Source of the DNA: Dichotomocladium elegans
Taxonomy: Eukaryota > Mucoromycota > Mucoromycetes > Mucorales > Lichtheimiaceae
NCBI GenBank assembly: GCA_025716815.1
Contig: JAIXMN010000012.1
Location: 496,001-560,000 of the forward strand
Reading direction: 5' to 3'
DNA length: 64,000 bases
Under the pieces are notes generated by a model. That model had not been told where the DNA came from. It did no database searches and saw nothing but the letters and a program-made list of their open reading frames with translations. Both the position numbers and the translations under genes were made by a program. Numbering within the stretch: position 1 is the first letter of the stretch; each line of letters starts with the position of its first letter. Positions 1 through 12,470 of the stretch are shown here, piece by piece.

Positions 1-3000
1 ACAGCGCCCTGCTGATAATGACCAATATTGCCTGGTCGGTGCGTGCCGAGATTGCATACTTCGTAGGCGGTAGAGAGCCCATTGAGAAAGACCGCCAGAG
101 ACTTCCCAAACTCGAGACTTTCGGGGTATACAACGAAGTAAATGACATTATTACGGTATGAATAGGGTTCAAGCCCTTCCTTTTCCCACAGCTGAACCAG
201 TGACGGAGATCCCTCGATCCAGTCGCCATTCCGGCCCACCGCAATATCGGGCGGACCAAGTACAAACAGCTCTGGTTCGTTTGGTCGCTTCTTTTTTACT
301 TGAAATTTGCCGTAATATCTAGAATGCGTCTGCGCCGTTTCTACATGGACGTATGTGTTATGGTTCTTCCTCACATGCATTATGGTTCCTCACACACACA
401 CTTGAAGGATTCTCTTACCAAGTAATTGATAATATTCTTGAACTCTGAGGGGCCCCTTGACACCGATCGACGGTATGATACTTTGAGATCCGGCGGGAGA
501 CATGTCTTCAATCATATCAACGTCATTTCCTTCTTCCATCGCAGGCTGCCCAAAGATGCGTTGCAGTAGCGTTTTAAACTCGTTCAGTACATGCCCAGTC
601 GTCGTTGCTAGGCAGGGAACATGGGTAATGTCTAACATCACGCTAGTCAGCTTCCATTTTCATGCTCATATTGTGAATGGCATCTTACCGCCGCGGATAC
701 TCTGGATTAAACCTGTATAACGTGCAATGATCGACTCGGCATTCTCGTTAAAAAAGATACCTTCTGTCTGTCTTGCCATAGATTCAGGCATCGCCCCCGA
801 AAATGGATAGCCGCCCCATACTGTCTGCCGACATAACAATTCGAGAGACGACATGTCTTCGAGTGTCAACTTCTCGGGGGCAATTATATCCATGACACTC
901 GGCGCAAACGCACTGTCGTAGTCGGTTGCAAGGTTCATCACTCGCCGGCGCTTGGGCTTATTGCGAATGTCACCAAGTAGTCGCCGAACATGTGCCATTT
1001 GTGCACTTTGTATCCTCATGAGTGGATTATCCTGGCTACGTTGACTTCCGTTATGACTACTTTTATCCGAAGAGCTGGAAGATGATGCATCGCTGTCGCT
1101 GTCGCTGTCGCTGTCGTTATCGCTGTCGCTGCTACTATCGCTGCTACTATCACTACGATCTCCGTCCTCAGACGGGCTGTTGTCGCCTTCTTCATGACTG
1201 GTGGACATGTATGTCGGGTTTGACTCTGCTTTATCTTGCTCATCTTTGCTAGCAAGAACAGATTTGGGGATATAGTCCGGCCGATAGATATTAGCTTCTC
1301 TGGCAGCCTTGGCCCCTGCATCTGAAGAGTCGCTGGCCGGTGAGTACATAAACTTGCCACCATACATATATTTCGTGTCATCCACGCCGCCTATAATGCG
1401 CACGGGAGAGAACCCACGGGGGATAGTCCTGTACGGATTCTCGGCAGCATTCGCTGTTCTTTCCAGCACAATATGAGGAATTCTAGAGTCGAAAGATGCG
1501 GCCGTGTCGACTGTGTAGGGGACAGCTGTTGAGCCGCCCGCATCGCTGGAAGACGCTACCGCAGTAACGTCACTTTCAATTGGGCTAGCGAGTGATATCA
1601 AATGACTGGCGCCAGTGTGATATTGGGCCTCCTCTCCAACAGCAGACGGCCTTGCTTCCGCTGCAGTGTTATCTGCTAGACCCTGTATCTCAAAAGCATC
1701 TTCCAAGAGCACATCCGCAGCAGCAGCAGCAGCAGCAGACGTCCTCGAGGGCAAAGGAGCATCGACGTCCATCCCGAGGGATTTTTTCGCACTATCCCCC
1801 TTCGCTGTTTCGAAATACTCAAAATCAGCATCGGTTACATCAAAGTCAAAGCTCTCAAGATTATCATTCGTAGGACCGTTCCCCCAGCACATCTGATCAT
1901 TCGGGGTGAACATGTTGTCGTATGATAACCCGAAATCATCGGCGTTGAGGGGTTCGATAGGATCATGAGTGGTGACCAAGGCCTCTGGCACATTATTCAT
2001 AGGCGCCAACTGCGATGCGGAAGCTTCTGAAAGTCCAGGCGTGGCTTCTGGGATGTCTTCCACAGATCCCTCCTCCATGGAGCTGTTGCAAGCGTTGCTA
2101 AGGAATTCCATGAGGAAATCTAAATGCGTGTTCGTTCCTGTTTTTGTACCACCGATGGTGGTGATGAAACTTGCATCGCGTGTCGTAGTTGCGCTGTTTG
2201 AAGGAGGTGTCTGATTGTTAACGTCTTGTATTCCTCCCGAGTTAGAGCTGTCGACGGCCGGTGATGTCTGTTGATCAGGCATCTTAAAAGCCGTATATTG
2301 CTGTGTGACGTTAGCCGTGTCCAAAGCTTCTAGAACACGTGAGGTCATATCGGGAAGTCGCCAAAAATTAACGCGACAGTCTTCTTCAATTTCCTGTCCG
2401 CTTTCTTTGAGCCTTTCGATCCAAGCCCAGCGACTCCAATGGCTACCAATATCATTCGTCAATCCCCTATTGAATCCGAAGATTCCATCCATGCCAGCAG
2501 TGCGGGTGGACGAGGATCGTATGGAAGTCGGAACGAAGACAAGTGCGGATGGGTATAAGACTGTTGCATTTGACTTCGTGCGTATCGTGACAAGCGTTGG
2601 GTGATGATAATGATGACGGCGAAGGTATTGGATCGGTATGTTGTAAAGGGACGACCATTCACGAAGTACTTCTTCTTGAGCTTGCTCTGATATTTCCGAT
2701 ATACAGGATACGATGCTGGCATTTTCACCAGCAGGGCTCGTGATAACTAGAATGACAGATCAGTAGTCTGAATCGACGACATGTATACTCGCTCGCTTAC
2801 TTTTCAACCCGTCATTATCGGCATCGTTTGCGGTAAGAGGTCGGAGTCGCAAGCGTCGGGTATAAGGTCGGAAGACAAGATCTGTACCGGTGATATAAGT
2901 ACTGTAGGCACAGCCAACCACTGTCATGGGCGGCACAGTTGTTGTTCTGCGACGGCCGCTGCCAGCGAAGAGGGAAAGATGGTTATCGTCTGATGAAGGA

Positions 3001-3804
3001 GTGATAAAAAATTCACCCAAGGGGATGGATCCGTTTAGCAGCATTTCCCTAAGGGGGGCCGTGTTACTTGTTTCCCATGTCAGAAATGGATTCACAGACA
3101 TACCTTGTGATCAAATTCCGAATTGATTTGATAAAGAGCTTGTAGTCCTCCGGCAGAGACACGAGTGCCCTGGCCCGCGGCGCTAATCTGCTAGCCTGTA
3201 CCCCATTCGCCACTGCTGATGATACTGGGGATCCCGCCGACGTACGCTTGCTATTACTGGGACTAGCTGTCATGGTGGCAGTCAAATTGTTGCCAGCAAT
3301 GGTGTCCCACGTGAACGAGCCCATCTTGAACTCTAGCCAAAAAGAATTTGAACACACTCCTCTATCGTAATTCTGTCTCTTTCTCTCTCTCTTAATCAAA
3401 CCTTCCAACTGGCTGAGCGACGGATTGTCGTCAATCAAACCTGTGTGCCTATCCTCAAACCAAAATACCCATAGCTCAAGTGGCACCTCGGCAGTGTTTG
3501 GCAATCGGCTTGCAGTCGTCGATACTCGCCATGTGCATGGGATATGGAGATCGCGGAGATCATTATAAGCTTGAATAAGCGGATCAGTTTGAGTCGACGA
3601 TCGTTTCAAGCTCTCCAAAAGGGATGATCTAAGGAGTCGGCGGGTGTAAGCTCGGTAGCGGATCTGGGCGACACCATTCTAAAAGGACGATTGATAAAGT
3701 GAATCCAACAGAACCCATTGCGTGTTTGTGTATACATATGCGTGTATTTTCTCTCTGTCGATTACCACAACGTAGATATTAGTGAGACTGGTATCGGTCA
3801 CCAT
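1..3804 (-). CDS. MED13: Mediator complex subunit 13 (MED13/SSN2), C-terminus missing
   Basis: Subunit of the CDK8 kinase module of Mediator, acting in the nucleus on RNA polymerase II transcription. Modelled exons on the minus strand: 3766-3804, 3104-3678, 2801-3048, 689-2746, 419-631 and 1-340 (open at the window edge); all phases close. The N-terminus has the Med13_N signature (DTSLTNIY, then NGVAQIRYRAYTRR, and PLELWVFWFE), followed by YPSALVFVPTS. The centre is low complexity: an Ala run and a long Ser/Asp tract. Past that are DYDSAFAPSVMDIIAP and LLCRQTVWGGYPF. The last visible exon carries the MID/PIWI-like region: PPDIAVGRNGDWIEGSPSLVQ, NNVIYFVVYPESLEFG and YEVCNLGTHRPG. This order of motifs identifies MED13 with high confidence. 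The first exon is short (13 codons), and its start is chosen from the family N-terminus. The C-terminal part of the MED13 fold lies outside the window. Confidence 0.9.
1090..1160 (-). repeat. Ser/Asp-coding short tandem repeat in MED13
   Basis: A run of imperfect hexamers (tcgctg on the plus strand) that encodes alternating Ser and Asp on the minus strand inside the MED13 linker. A second triplet run (gca/cag) at about 1718-1738 encodes a stretch of seven Ala. Both are in frame and probably vary in length between strains. Confidence 0.7.
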
Positions 3805-4502
3805 TGCGGGATGGTTGTGTGTCGGATTGCTGAAGGGTTGTTGACGTCTTGAAGGGGGTGGCAAGTACACGCGCACGCACCAGCAAATAGGTGCTATAGA
3901 CGTTTATGGTTGCGTTGAGGAGGAAGGGAGAGGGGAAGAGGGCAGTATGGAGAGAGAGACCTGTCTTTTTTGGCTGACTTCGACTGGTACGATAAAGTAT
4001 GTACGTGCGCGCGCGGAGTAAGGCAAGACAAAGCTCGCTATGGATAGATCTTAAACGCTGGTGCGCCAGAACAATTCACCCTCTTTCGGCAAGTCACAGC
4101 GCAAGGGCGAAAAAAATAACAATATTTTTGGAACCCAACAAGGCATCCCTCCCCTTTTTATTTTATTTTGGCGGGAAAGAAAAAGACAATAAGATAAGTC
4201 AACTCCCTTCTGATTGCACCAACCACCACCAGGCATACGCAACAGGGAACGTATACGATGTTGTTTCTTCGTCGTTTGGCTCCATAATTGGGGAGGGCTG
4301 CACGAGATTTGCCTGCATGAAAGTGATTGCCTAATTCGGGTGCACCAAGAGCACTACTCCATGCCTGAGACAGAGCAGGTGTATGCGTACAAGTGTGTCC
4401 GTGTGCGTGGTTTTTCCCCAAGGCAAGTTGTGCGACACATGTGTAACGCATAGATCAGCGAAAGCAGAAATCGGTTTCCTTTATTTCCTCTCTTTACGAT
4501 GA
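3805..4502. other. Intergenic: MED13 promoter side and 3' flank of the M28 peptidase gene
   Basis: The two flanking genes are tandem on the minus strand. I see pyrimidine-rich and A-rich stretches but no coding segment with family resemblance and no clear TATA box. Short open frames on both strands overlap each other and look like chance. Confidence 0.5.
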
Positions 4503-7383
4503 TCACAAAAGGGAGACGTCCTTGTCGTCGTCATCACCAATATCATACGAATTTAATTTTTCTGCGGCAGCGCGAATACCACCCGCGGTTTGTTCAATAG
4601 CCTCGCCAATCCATTCCGTACTGTTCGATGCAAGTGCGTCTGCCACGGCAGGGAAAAATTGAGAAGCATAACCGGTTTGCATGTGAGGAGCATAAATGAT
4701 ATGCTTGAACCATTCTCTGCCCTTGAGACCTTCGACGCTTGTAAACCCGCGCTCGAAATACATGGCCCGCTGGTTTGTCACGTTAAGGCTCGCGATCATG
4801 TCGGGTGGCAAAACCGTGTCGTCATAGTCCACATAAGACTGCAGGGCTTCTGAAAGTTCCTCCTGATGCTTTGCGAATTTGCGTGCTCGTTTGTGCAACT
4901 TTTTGGCGGCACGCACGAGCGGCTCGTACGTCGCGCTGTTATCATCGTCGGCCAATCTGTCCACATAGTCCTTGATAACAGCAGAATAGTCTCGGGGAGA
5001 CATCGGCAAGATCCGGTCGTCCGCTAAGCGGAGGGCAAGCAATCCCCAAATCCGACACATCGCTTGATGGTACGCAAACGTTGGATCGCCGAACTTCTCC
5101 ATCCAGTGGAAACTGTATATTTCTGCTGTTAATGGCTCTGGTCGATATACGTCGAAATAAACTTATACTCTTTCTTTTCACCTGTCATAATTACTGTGGT
5201 AAATACCGTAATCACCCTCAAACGCGATATCCATGCTCGCAACACCGACATGGCTGACGAATGCCACAAAATCTGAACCGGAACCAAGAGATCGAATGGT
5301 TGGTCTCTCGGGTGGTGGTGAAATTGTTTGCTGTGTGCGGTTCGTATAATCATACCAGCTCTCATAAATCGTCTTGTGGCCATATGGGTTCTTGTCCTCA
5401 GGTGCTGGAACAAGCGCCGCCACTTCGTACAGAAGCCGATTCAACGATGGCGATGCTGCGGCAGTAAAAAAAGGTCCTGCTACAGCCATATCGACGTTTA
5501 GGTACGCGACAGCCTGACTATTAAGCCATTCACGATGGTCTTCAACCCATTCAGTGGATCCCACCATGCCAAATTCCTCAGCATCCCAGGATGCTAGGAT
5601 AATAGTCCGCCGGGGCCGCCATCCCTTTTCCAGGAGAATACCCAAAGTCCGTGCCAGCTCTAGCTAGATCCACATGTTATGCAGTTGAACCCGAGTCTCA
5701 AGGGTGATGTCGTGAATTTACCATGATAGCAGATCCTGATGAAGGATCGACAGCACCGAAAACCCATGCGTCTCTATGATTTCCTAGATAGTGGTAGAGT
5801 TATAACATATTCTCAATAGCTCCCTGCTCTTCCCATCCTTAGCTATGAAGTACCAAGGATAACAACACGGTCAGGCTCTTCTTTTCCTTCGATACGACCA
5901 ATCACATTCCATATAGGTGTAATCTTATCCTCCACAATGTTCACGAGGTCCAGATAGCCCTCGCTAGGCCCGCTGCAGTATTGGACTTCACTCGAGCCGC
6001 CGCGCCAACCCTCCCCGTCGCACGTTCCACGACCATCCGTCGCCTTTAGAAGTGGGAGTGCATCCTCATACGATAATGGAAGAGATGGGATTTGAGGTAC
6101 ACCAGGGGACTCGTCGCGTGGTACACGTTTGGCGTCCTTAGTTGCGGCCCATCCGGGTGTGGTGGGATCACCCGTCAAGATGGAATTGTATTGCACTGAT
6201 CCTCTCTGAACAGAGCTAGGAGAGCGCCTAGAGATCAGCCCTCATTAATTACCCTGTCTCTCCTTCTTCTCCTACGTCTCTTTAGATCTTTAATAGATAA
6301 TATACCAGGGGCCTTCTGGGTAAGGCTTGGGTGGGTTCATATGAGGGAAGCCTTCCTTGCCGATCGGGCCGTCATCGAGAGGATCGGAATATACTAGTGC
6401 ACCAATGCATCCATACTGCTCAGCAGCACGGATCTTGAGACCACGGAATGCACCGCCATACCGCATCAAGGCAATGGTGCCATTGAGATGGACCCCTTGC
6501 GATACCAGGTATTCGAAATCCTCAACCCGTCCATAATTGGCATAAACAACAGGTCCGAATGCAGTCCCATTCTTGGAATATCCTAAAAGAAACACACGAG
6601 CGTCAGCAGTCGCTCTGTCCTTTGTAAAGGGATTTCCCTACAAGCCTTCCCTGCCCCCAACACCTCCCTTTTAGACTTGCCGTGAAACGTAGGAGTCCTC
6701 TCGGGAAGACTGCTTGACTCATCCTCAGGCACGACTTTCTCTTCAAGAGACGCTTCATACTGGAATTCGGGAGGACCAGAAACAAGGGCAAGCCGCCGAT
6801 CCAACGGATAATTCAAAAGTGGGTAATAAGTCTCGATTTTCGTATCTCTAATGCCAAACTCGATAAATTTCTGCTTCGTCCAATCGGCCTGTTGCTGATC
6901 CGCCTCGGATCCCGCGAGGTGGGTCTCATTAGTGTAGTATTGCAGGTACGCTCTGATATTTCGTGAATCCGGAATTTCGAGAATCCATCTTGAAGCGTCC
7001 ACACGAACATAGTCTAAATAACAAGCGTGTTGTTCATGTTATCGGCGCACGATGGCATCGATCGGAGTGAATCTTTCACTCTCTTTCTTACTTCGACGGA
7101 AAAGGCAAGAGACTAAAATTCCTCCAAGGATGCCAAGCGAGACAACAATGAGTGTGACGGTGACCACCACTTTACGGAAGGTCAGCCGAGGCAGCTCGAG
7201 CGTCCCCTTCCCACGGTCAATCAGAGGAGCATATTCGCCCTTCGTGGTTCCGGCCATTTTGGACAACCACTGCCATGCTCGGTCGAACCTCCCCTTGTCG
7301 GGAATACTGGGAGCCAGTGATGAAGACGTCGATGGTTCATCTCCATCATGATGCAGTATCTTGGAGTAATCGGCTTGCGCCAT
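4503..7383 (-). CDS. M28 family zinc peptidase, glutamate carboxypeptidase II / transferrin receptor-like
   Basis: Predicted type II membrane peptidase of about 805 aa. Exons: 7092-7383, 6681-7013, 6306-6582, 5854-6215, 5722-5783, 5182-5663, 4503-5112; phases close. A single membrane segment lies near residues 72-92 ([20 protein letters not shown]), after a cytosolic tail. A PA domain follows ([22 protein letters not shown]). Then comes the M28 catalytic domain with all the expected metal and catalytic residues: GNHRDAW (His424), VDPSSG (Asp434), WDAEEFG (Glu471 and Glu472), LNVDMA (Asp500) and YHSNYD (His598). The C-terminus matches the TfR-like dimerisation domain. By family it would remove C-terminal acidic residues from peptides or act in vacuolar/plasma-membrane sorting as yeast VPS70/TRE1 relatives do; the substrate is unknown. 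Intron 2 (6583-6680) begins with GC rather than GT. An upstream TTG at 7416 is in frame, but ATG 7383 is preferred. Confidence 0.88.
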
Positions 7384-8533
7384 GATGCGAAATGGACGAA
7401 AAAAAAGAAGAAGCAATAAGAAAAGTGAAAAGAAAGGTAAAAAGTGGGAAATCTTGTGCGAGCCAAGATATTTTACTCAGAGATGGCTAACCGTGTGACG
7501 AGGCCGTCCCTCGGTCAGCTGTTGGATGTCAAAATAAGGACAAACAAAACAAGAGTGATACGGTTTCCGCTTGCCGTTTGTCCATCGTAGACATGAAAAG
7601 GAAACAAGAAAGACGTGCTGCTTTCAGGTTTGCCCATATTACCTTGTCAGGCATGGGTGCACTGGTTTGGTGTGTTGAAGTCCAACCCGATACCTCGACA
7701 TTTCCGTATATCTTGACACTCTGTATTTGTGTGCATCACCGCTTTACATGATTATCTATGCATCGGCGCCAAGCAGCTTTGTTTACAGGGAGCTATGCGT
7801 CTGAGAAGCAAAATTTCAAGAGATATGGCTATCTTCAAATAGTAAAGGTGTCGGAATGCTTTAATCAACTGCATTGGCGTGTTCAAAAGGTTTATCTCTT
7901 ATCCACCCTATGAATATACTTCGGTCCAGTGTCTTTATTAATTACTTACAATAGTACCAGAGTTAAGAATGTATAGACAGCTCAATACTATGAATGCTAT
8001 GGTTTGTTTATGTCTTGACGAAATATTGGATTATGAAACAAAGGACATAGGCAGTACCAGCAAGGCTTTTCATCTCAGCGCCATAAGATAAAGATTAAGG
8101 GAAATGACAAAGGGACACGTCATGCCTGCCATAGAAATCATTACATGTGCTCACCGAAAGGAAACCAAGGTAGCTCTTCATAGGTCATCGCATGTAAAAA
8201 ATATCAAATAAAAGGGGTTCGTGATCTGAGTTTCGTCAAACGTCGAGCGCTCGGAGACAACCGGCTGTGATCCTCCTTGAAAAAAAAATAGACTTATCAA
8301 CTCCTGTTATTCAGAGCCTTCGGAACTGTACCACGCATTGATAAACAAACTGTGTGGACCACTGAGGCGTTTAACTATCGAGATAGGCCGTACACATATA
8401 TATTCATACTTACAAAAAGGTACAAAAAAATAATATTTACATAGAGGAGGAGAAGGAGAAAGAGAGGAGGGAGGGAGGGAGGGGATTGGGAGATACTCTT
8501 CTTTTCTAGCTGAAACTTTAGATAGCACTGTAT
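7384..8533. other. Intergenic, no gene seen
   Basis: 1.15 kb between the M28 gene start and the Atos gene stop, both on the minus strand. AT-rich with stops in all frames. It presumably holds the M28 promoter (near 7400-7700) and the Atos 3' UTR; a purine-rich run lies at 8440-8490. Nothing else can be supported. Confidence 0.5.
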
Positions 8534-9964
8534 TCAGGAAAGGAATTCACGATCGGTTGGGGTTAAGATAGAATACTCCAGGGGACCATCGCACGAGACT
8601 TTGAGGGTTTCTCGCGAGTCCGAGATGCGGTTTGCGAATACAACACGAAAGCTCTTGAAAAGATAGACTCTATTCTTCTCTGTTCGGCACATGTGAAGGT
8701 GGATAGCATACCGCAGGGATCCGGCAGCATATGATTTCTGGCGCAGAAACGTCTTCGAACCAGGGGGCATTTCCCTGACGTCGTAAGGAATTAAAAAGAG
8801 TTTGACCGCTGTCTTGTTCGGGTTTTTTATGACAATTTGGAGCTGGCCCCTGGCCGGCAGGCGATAGCGTTTTGTGAGTTCGATGGTACCGACATACGGT
8901 ACCGGCAGCGCATCATTCTGAAGCTCGTAAAAAAAGGCGGGGAACATGACCGTTTTGTGAGGAGGACATCTTGGCGTGCAGTTGCCGTGGCCCAAGACCC
9001 CGATCTGTGCCTGAAAGACGATCGGCTTGGACGGCACTGTCGACATGCGACCGCTCAGGAGGCATTCTTCGTAGCTGCCCACCAAACTTTCGACGCTAAC
9101 AATTGAAGATCGGCGATGGCAGAAGCTGCTGTTGTTATGGTTGGCAGCAGGAGTATTAGTGGCAGTGGTGGAAATGATAGTAGGCGTGATGGCAGCGGTG
9201 TTGCCACGGAAAAAAGAAGGTGATGGCGAGGTTGAGTAGGCGACAGAACGGTGGGTATACTGCATATGGGGTGTTGGTATAGGAACAGGAAGAGGTAGAC
9301 TCTCCAAAGTCTGGTCAATAGCCGAAAGCGAAAGGCGTGAAAGACGGCGCATGCTGACATGGTGTTGCTGTGGAGTGACCGGGAGCTCATGACTGAGACT
9401 ATTTCGTCGATCGGCCGCATAGACAACCTCCAGTGTGACCAGGCCAACATAACTCAGCAGGACAGGGCGGAATTGATGAGTCTGGAGATTCGCATCATGA
9501 GAAAATTCGACTGGCGAAGGCGAGTGGGAGAAACAGCTGATACCAGACGAGAGTCGCATAGTGATGGCAAGATCAGTTTTGGCAAAACTGTTATTGGCCA
9601 ATTTTGTATGAACTGGCATTTGCCGCGTGTATGAATAAGCTGCCTGTAACAACAGAATCATATCGCGCGAGCCTTCCTGGCCGGCGCTCGATGTATCCAG
9701 AGTCAGCACCCAGCGCTCTAAAAGGCAACCGTTCTTCTGAAGCGTGTTGATAACGAGTGAAAAGCTGCCTCCGGTATAGTTAAGTGCGAAACAGCAAGTC
9801 TCGCTGGGTGCATGACGCTGCTCACAGTGATGCTCATTACCGAGCCGAGAGCGAACGACGATCTCAACGAGTTTCGCAAGAGCATCGGAAGCAGAGGGTA
9901 TTGAGGACTGATCCGACGTGACGAGAACAGGCATCACGAAATTGAACAAAAAGAAGAGCTGCAA
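8534..9964 (-). CDS. Atos/FAM214-domain protein (DUF4210 family)
   Basis: Single-exon gene of 476 aa. The C-terminal half carries the Atos-like conserved domain: SLVGSYEECLLSGRMS, PSKPIVFQAQIGVLGHG, a Cys pair (CTPRCPP), PYVGTIELTKRYRLP, then RGQLQIVIKNPNKTAVKLF, LIPYDVREMPPGSKTFLRQ and YLFKSFRVVFANR. These blocks match animal ATOS/FAM214 proteins and their fungal relatives, in which the second block is annotated as a chromosome-segregation/DUF4210 domain. The N-terminal half (residues 1-250) is weakly conserved with Ser/Thr/Pro-rich parts. Animal Atos acts as a transcriptional regulator; the fungal role is not established, so function is inferred only at family level. Start: ATG 9964; the in-frame ATG at 9934 (MPVLVTSDQ) is an alternative. 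Confidence 0.82.
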   Translation of the reverse strand: MQLFFLFNFVMPVLVTSDQSSIPSASDALAKLVEIVVRSRLGNEHHCEQRHAPSETCCFALNYTGGSFSLVINTLQKNGCLLERWVLTLDTSSAGQEGSRDMILLLQAAYSYTRQMPVHTKLANNSFAKTDLAITMRLSSGISCFSHSPSPVEFSHDANLQTHQFRPVLLSYVGLVTLEVVYAADRRNSLSHELPVTPQQHHVSMRRLSRLSLSAIDQTLESLPLPVPIPTPHMQYTHRSVAYSTSPSPSFFRGNTAAITPTIISTTATNTPAANHNNSSFCHRRSSIVSVESLVGSYEECLLSGRMSTVPSKPIVFQAQIGVLGHGNCTPRCPPHKTVMFPAFFYELQNDALPVPYVGTIELTKRYRLPARGQLQIVIKNPNKTAVKLFLIPYDVREMPPGSKTFLRQKSYAAGSLRYAIHLHMCRTEKNRVYLFKSFRVVFANRISDSRETLKVSCDGPLEYSILTPTDREFLS

Positions 9965-11029
9965 ACTCGCATAAAGGTTGAGTCAAGGCCGCTTTTTGCA
10001 AATTTTTTTTTTGAGCGCACACTGAGACAGCAACTATCATGCGAACCATTTTTATCATGAACCAATCGCAGTTTGTTCTCTTTGGCCAGACTCAAACAAC
10101 AAAGCGGAAGATGGCCACGCCACTCACTCATAACCGCCCGTTTCCCCACCCCCCAAAAACCTTTCCCAGCCAGCGAAAACCTTCCACCTTTTTTATGGTC
10201 GTACACCGACAGCAAAATAAAAAATTTTTGATCTTGATGAAAAATCTTGAGGAGCGGAAAATGTTGGATAGTACGGTTAATCCAATATCTCAATATGCTT
10301 TCTTGCTAACACTGCATGCAAATTATATGATGGATGGGTTGGCATGTCATCAAAATAATATAATCTCAAACAAGCAAGTCTGATCCTTGTAATTGCAACG
10401 AGCGGTTGAAGCCTATGCAGATGAACTGAGGCTGCGCGAATTATCCGTTCGAGTACAGATAAGCGCTTTACATTTTGCCCCGCACTAGTGCGAATCCGGT
10501 TACGATATCTCCGATTTGCCCACTTCGTCAAAAGGGCGCTCAGGTTTAATGTTTACCGAATCTATGAATAGACATTTTGCGCAATCCAAGATATACATTT
10601 TGCACGCAATATATTTTCCATATGCAAAGCGAAACTTTTAATTGTTTGTAGCTTTTGCTCAACAAAGACTTTGCCATTGACACGTCACCTAGGGAAACTC
10701 AAAAAAACGGTGACCAACGCCCTGGATCTATTACAGGATCCCAGCTATTCACAGAGCTTAAGCAGGATAACAACTGGACTTAATCAATTGAGTTGGCTGG
10801 AGATGTATGAGTGATGAACCTAGTGTAGTCCATTATCTGATCGGCAAAAGGGAAAGAGGAACGTGATGATTGTTCTTCTCTCTATGCCCAGTTTGACACC
10901 ATAAGCCCTTGTTTACAGTGTTTTACGTTTAAAAATCCCAATCCATAATAAATTGAACCACCTTTCCATAGCAAACCCATCTCTTTCCTTTATTACAACA
11001 AACGGCTTGAACTTACAAAACAGTAAGCT
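9965..11029. other. Intergenic, Atos gene 5' flank
   Basis: AT-rich DNA with homopolymer A and T runs (for example 9999-10012 and 10200-10235). Opposed short open frames cover the same bases on both strands and show no family motif. Nothing supportable beyond a promoter region for the minus-strand Atos gene. Confidence 0.45.
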
Positions 11030-12470
11030 TCCATGCACTCCTTATAACTAAACATACTCATTGCCAAAATTGCAAGTGCTGAAGTCGCAGGAGCACTAAA
11101 ATAAAATCGCGTTTTGCCCCGAATACGCATTGATGACAAAGCAAATGCCACATGCATCCACGGAAACATGTCGCTTCGGCAAATCCATCTTTATAAATTT
11201 TGTACACTTTTACATTCTGAAATGTGCAACCTATTTTTCTATGACGATGGCCAAGGTCATGTCGTTAATGAGCGTGACTGTCCTGAACCTATGGACTATG
11301 TCTGATGAATAAGTGTACTGTGCAATCCGTTTGTTCTCGCACTGAATATATGCGTAGCATATCTTGCAGAGATAACTCTGATCTTATTACCACTCACATT
11401 CCCAAGCGAGAGGATATAGACATTCGAATGAAAGAAGCGGGGATCAAGCGCAGTTACATAACGTACGCTGACCAGAAAAGGTCAGATTTTTCAAACGGAT
11501 GTTTGAGAAAGACTTGAGTGCATCAGCTCCTTGCAAAACAGTTAGAACTCCATGTTCATTCAGCCCAGCGATTGGTGTTACAGTACGAGAAAGGCCCCGA
11601 CAGCATCTTTAAGAAATATAAAGCGAGGGGTCATTCGCGTATTCACAATGAAGAGCATAAGAGCTTTATTTTAGAATGCATTGATGAGAATCCATCCATT
11701 GTTCTAGAGCAACTGCTTCAAAGATTGGACAGTCTCAGAGTACCTAAAACGACGTTCCATCGATTTATGAAAACGAATGCAACTTTGTCATTGAAAATGT
11801 CTCGGTTTCAGCCTGTAGACAGGAATAACGCTGCGAAGATCTAAGAGCGCCTTGACTGGGTGTGCAAATGGGACAGGACCGACATGGACTTTAGAATAAC
11901 TGCGTTTTCCATGATGAGTCTGGATTCCATATCGATATGAACGCAGCATGGCATGGCCCAAGAAAGGACTCTTGCAGCGGTCACAATACCAAAGACAAGA
12001 GCAAAGACAACCACAATCTAGGGAGCAATCTCAGCATCAGGTATTATTAAATGCAGCCTGAAACTCTCGCAGTCACCAACCAAGAAAAGAAAGAGAGGGC
12101 AGGTCAGTCAGAATTTAAGAGCAGAGGAACTGTAACTGGACATTATCTCAGCTCCCTTGAGGTTACGATGGACGAGCTGGATAAGTATGAACATGTGAAG
12201 GACCATATTTGATAATGGATGGTGCACCAATCCATAAGGCTGAGGATATCGATGTGCTTATCTTGCACCCTACTCGCCCGAACTCAATCCGATTGAGCAG
12301 TCTTGGTCAGTTGTCAAGAGCAAAGTAAGACGCAATAGGTTCTTGGAAAGCAAAATGTTGATGAGCCGAATCAGTGAAGCATCCAAGAGTTTAAAGCCGA
12401 GTGATTTCGAAGGTTTTGTTTCTCGTTTTTACAGATGTTTAGCCAACTATCGTAACAGACAGTAACTGTG
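11030..12470 (+). mobile_element. Decayed DDE_3 (Tc1/IS630-type) transposon, copy 1
   Basis: Relic of a transposase gene read in shifting plus-strand frames. The best stretch is 11518-11844: an HTH region (GHSRIHNEEHKSFILECIDE, NPSIVLEQLLQRL, TTFHRFMKTN), ending in a stop. The catalytic region follows in other frames (FHDESGFHIDMN near 11905-11945, a GTVTGHYLS block near 12127-12155, ARTQSD near 12270). A possible C-terminus (SEASKSLKPSDFEGFVSRFYR) ends near 12464. Many frameshifts and stops mean it cannot encode a transposase. It shares its 5' flank (GAAGTCGCAG, then AAATGCCACATGCATCCACGG) with the copy at 31.2-32.3 kb, so at least about 90 bp of flank belong to the element. I could not place terminal inverted repeats, so the boundaries are approximate. 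Confidence 0.8.

Noticed and set aside
3049..3103. Shorter alternative intron in MED13 with acceptor at the AACAAG site near 3067
   Set aside because: It would be only about 37 nt long with a weak acceptor; the CCCCCCTTAG acceptor also keeps the frame and gives a normal 55-nt intron.
8307..8528. 73-codon minus-strand frame downstream of the Atos gene
   Set aside because: Generated by a purine-rich simple-sequence tract (SLPPSSLSPSPP translation); not coding.
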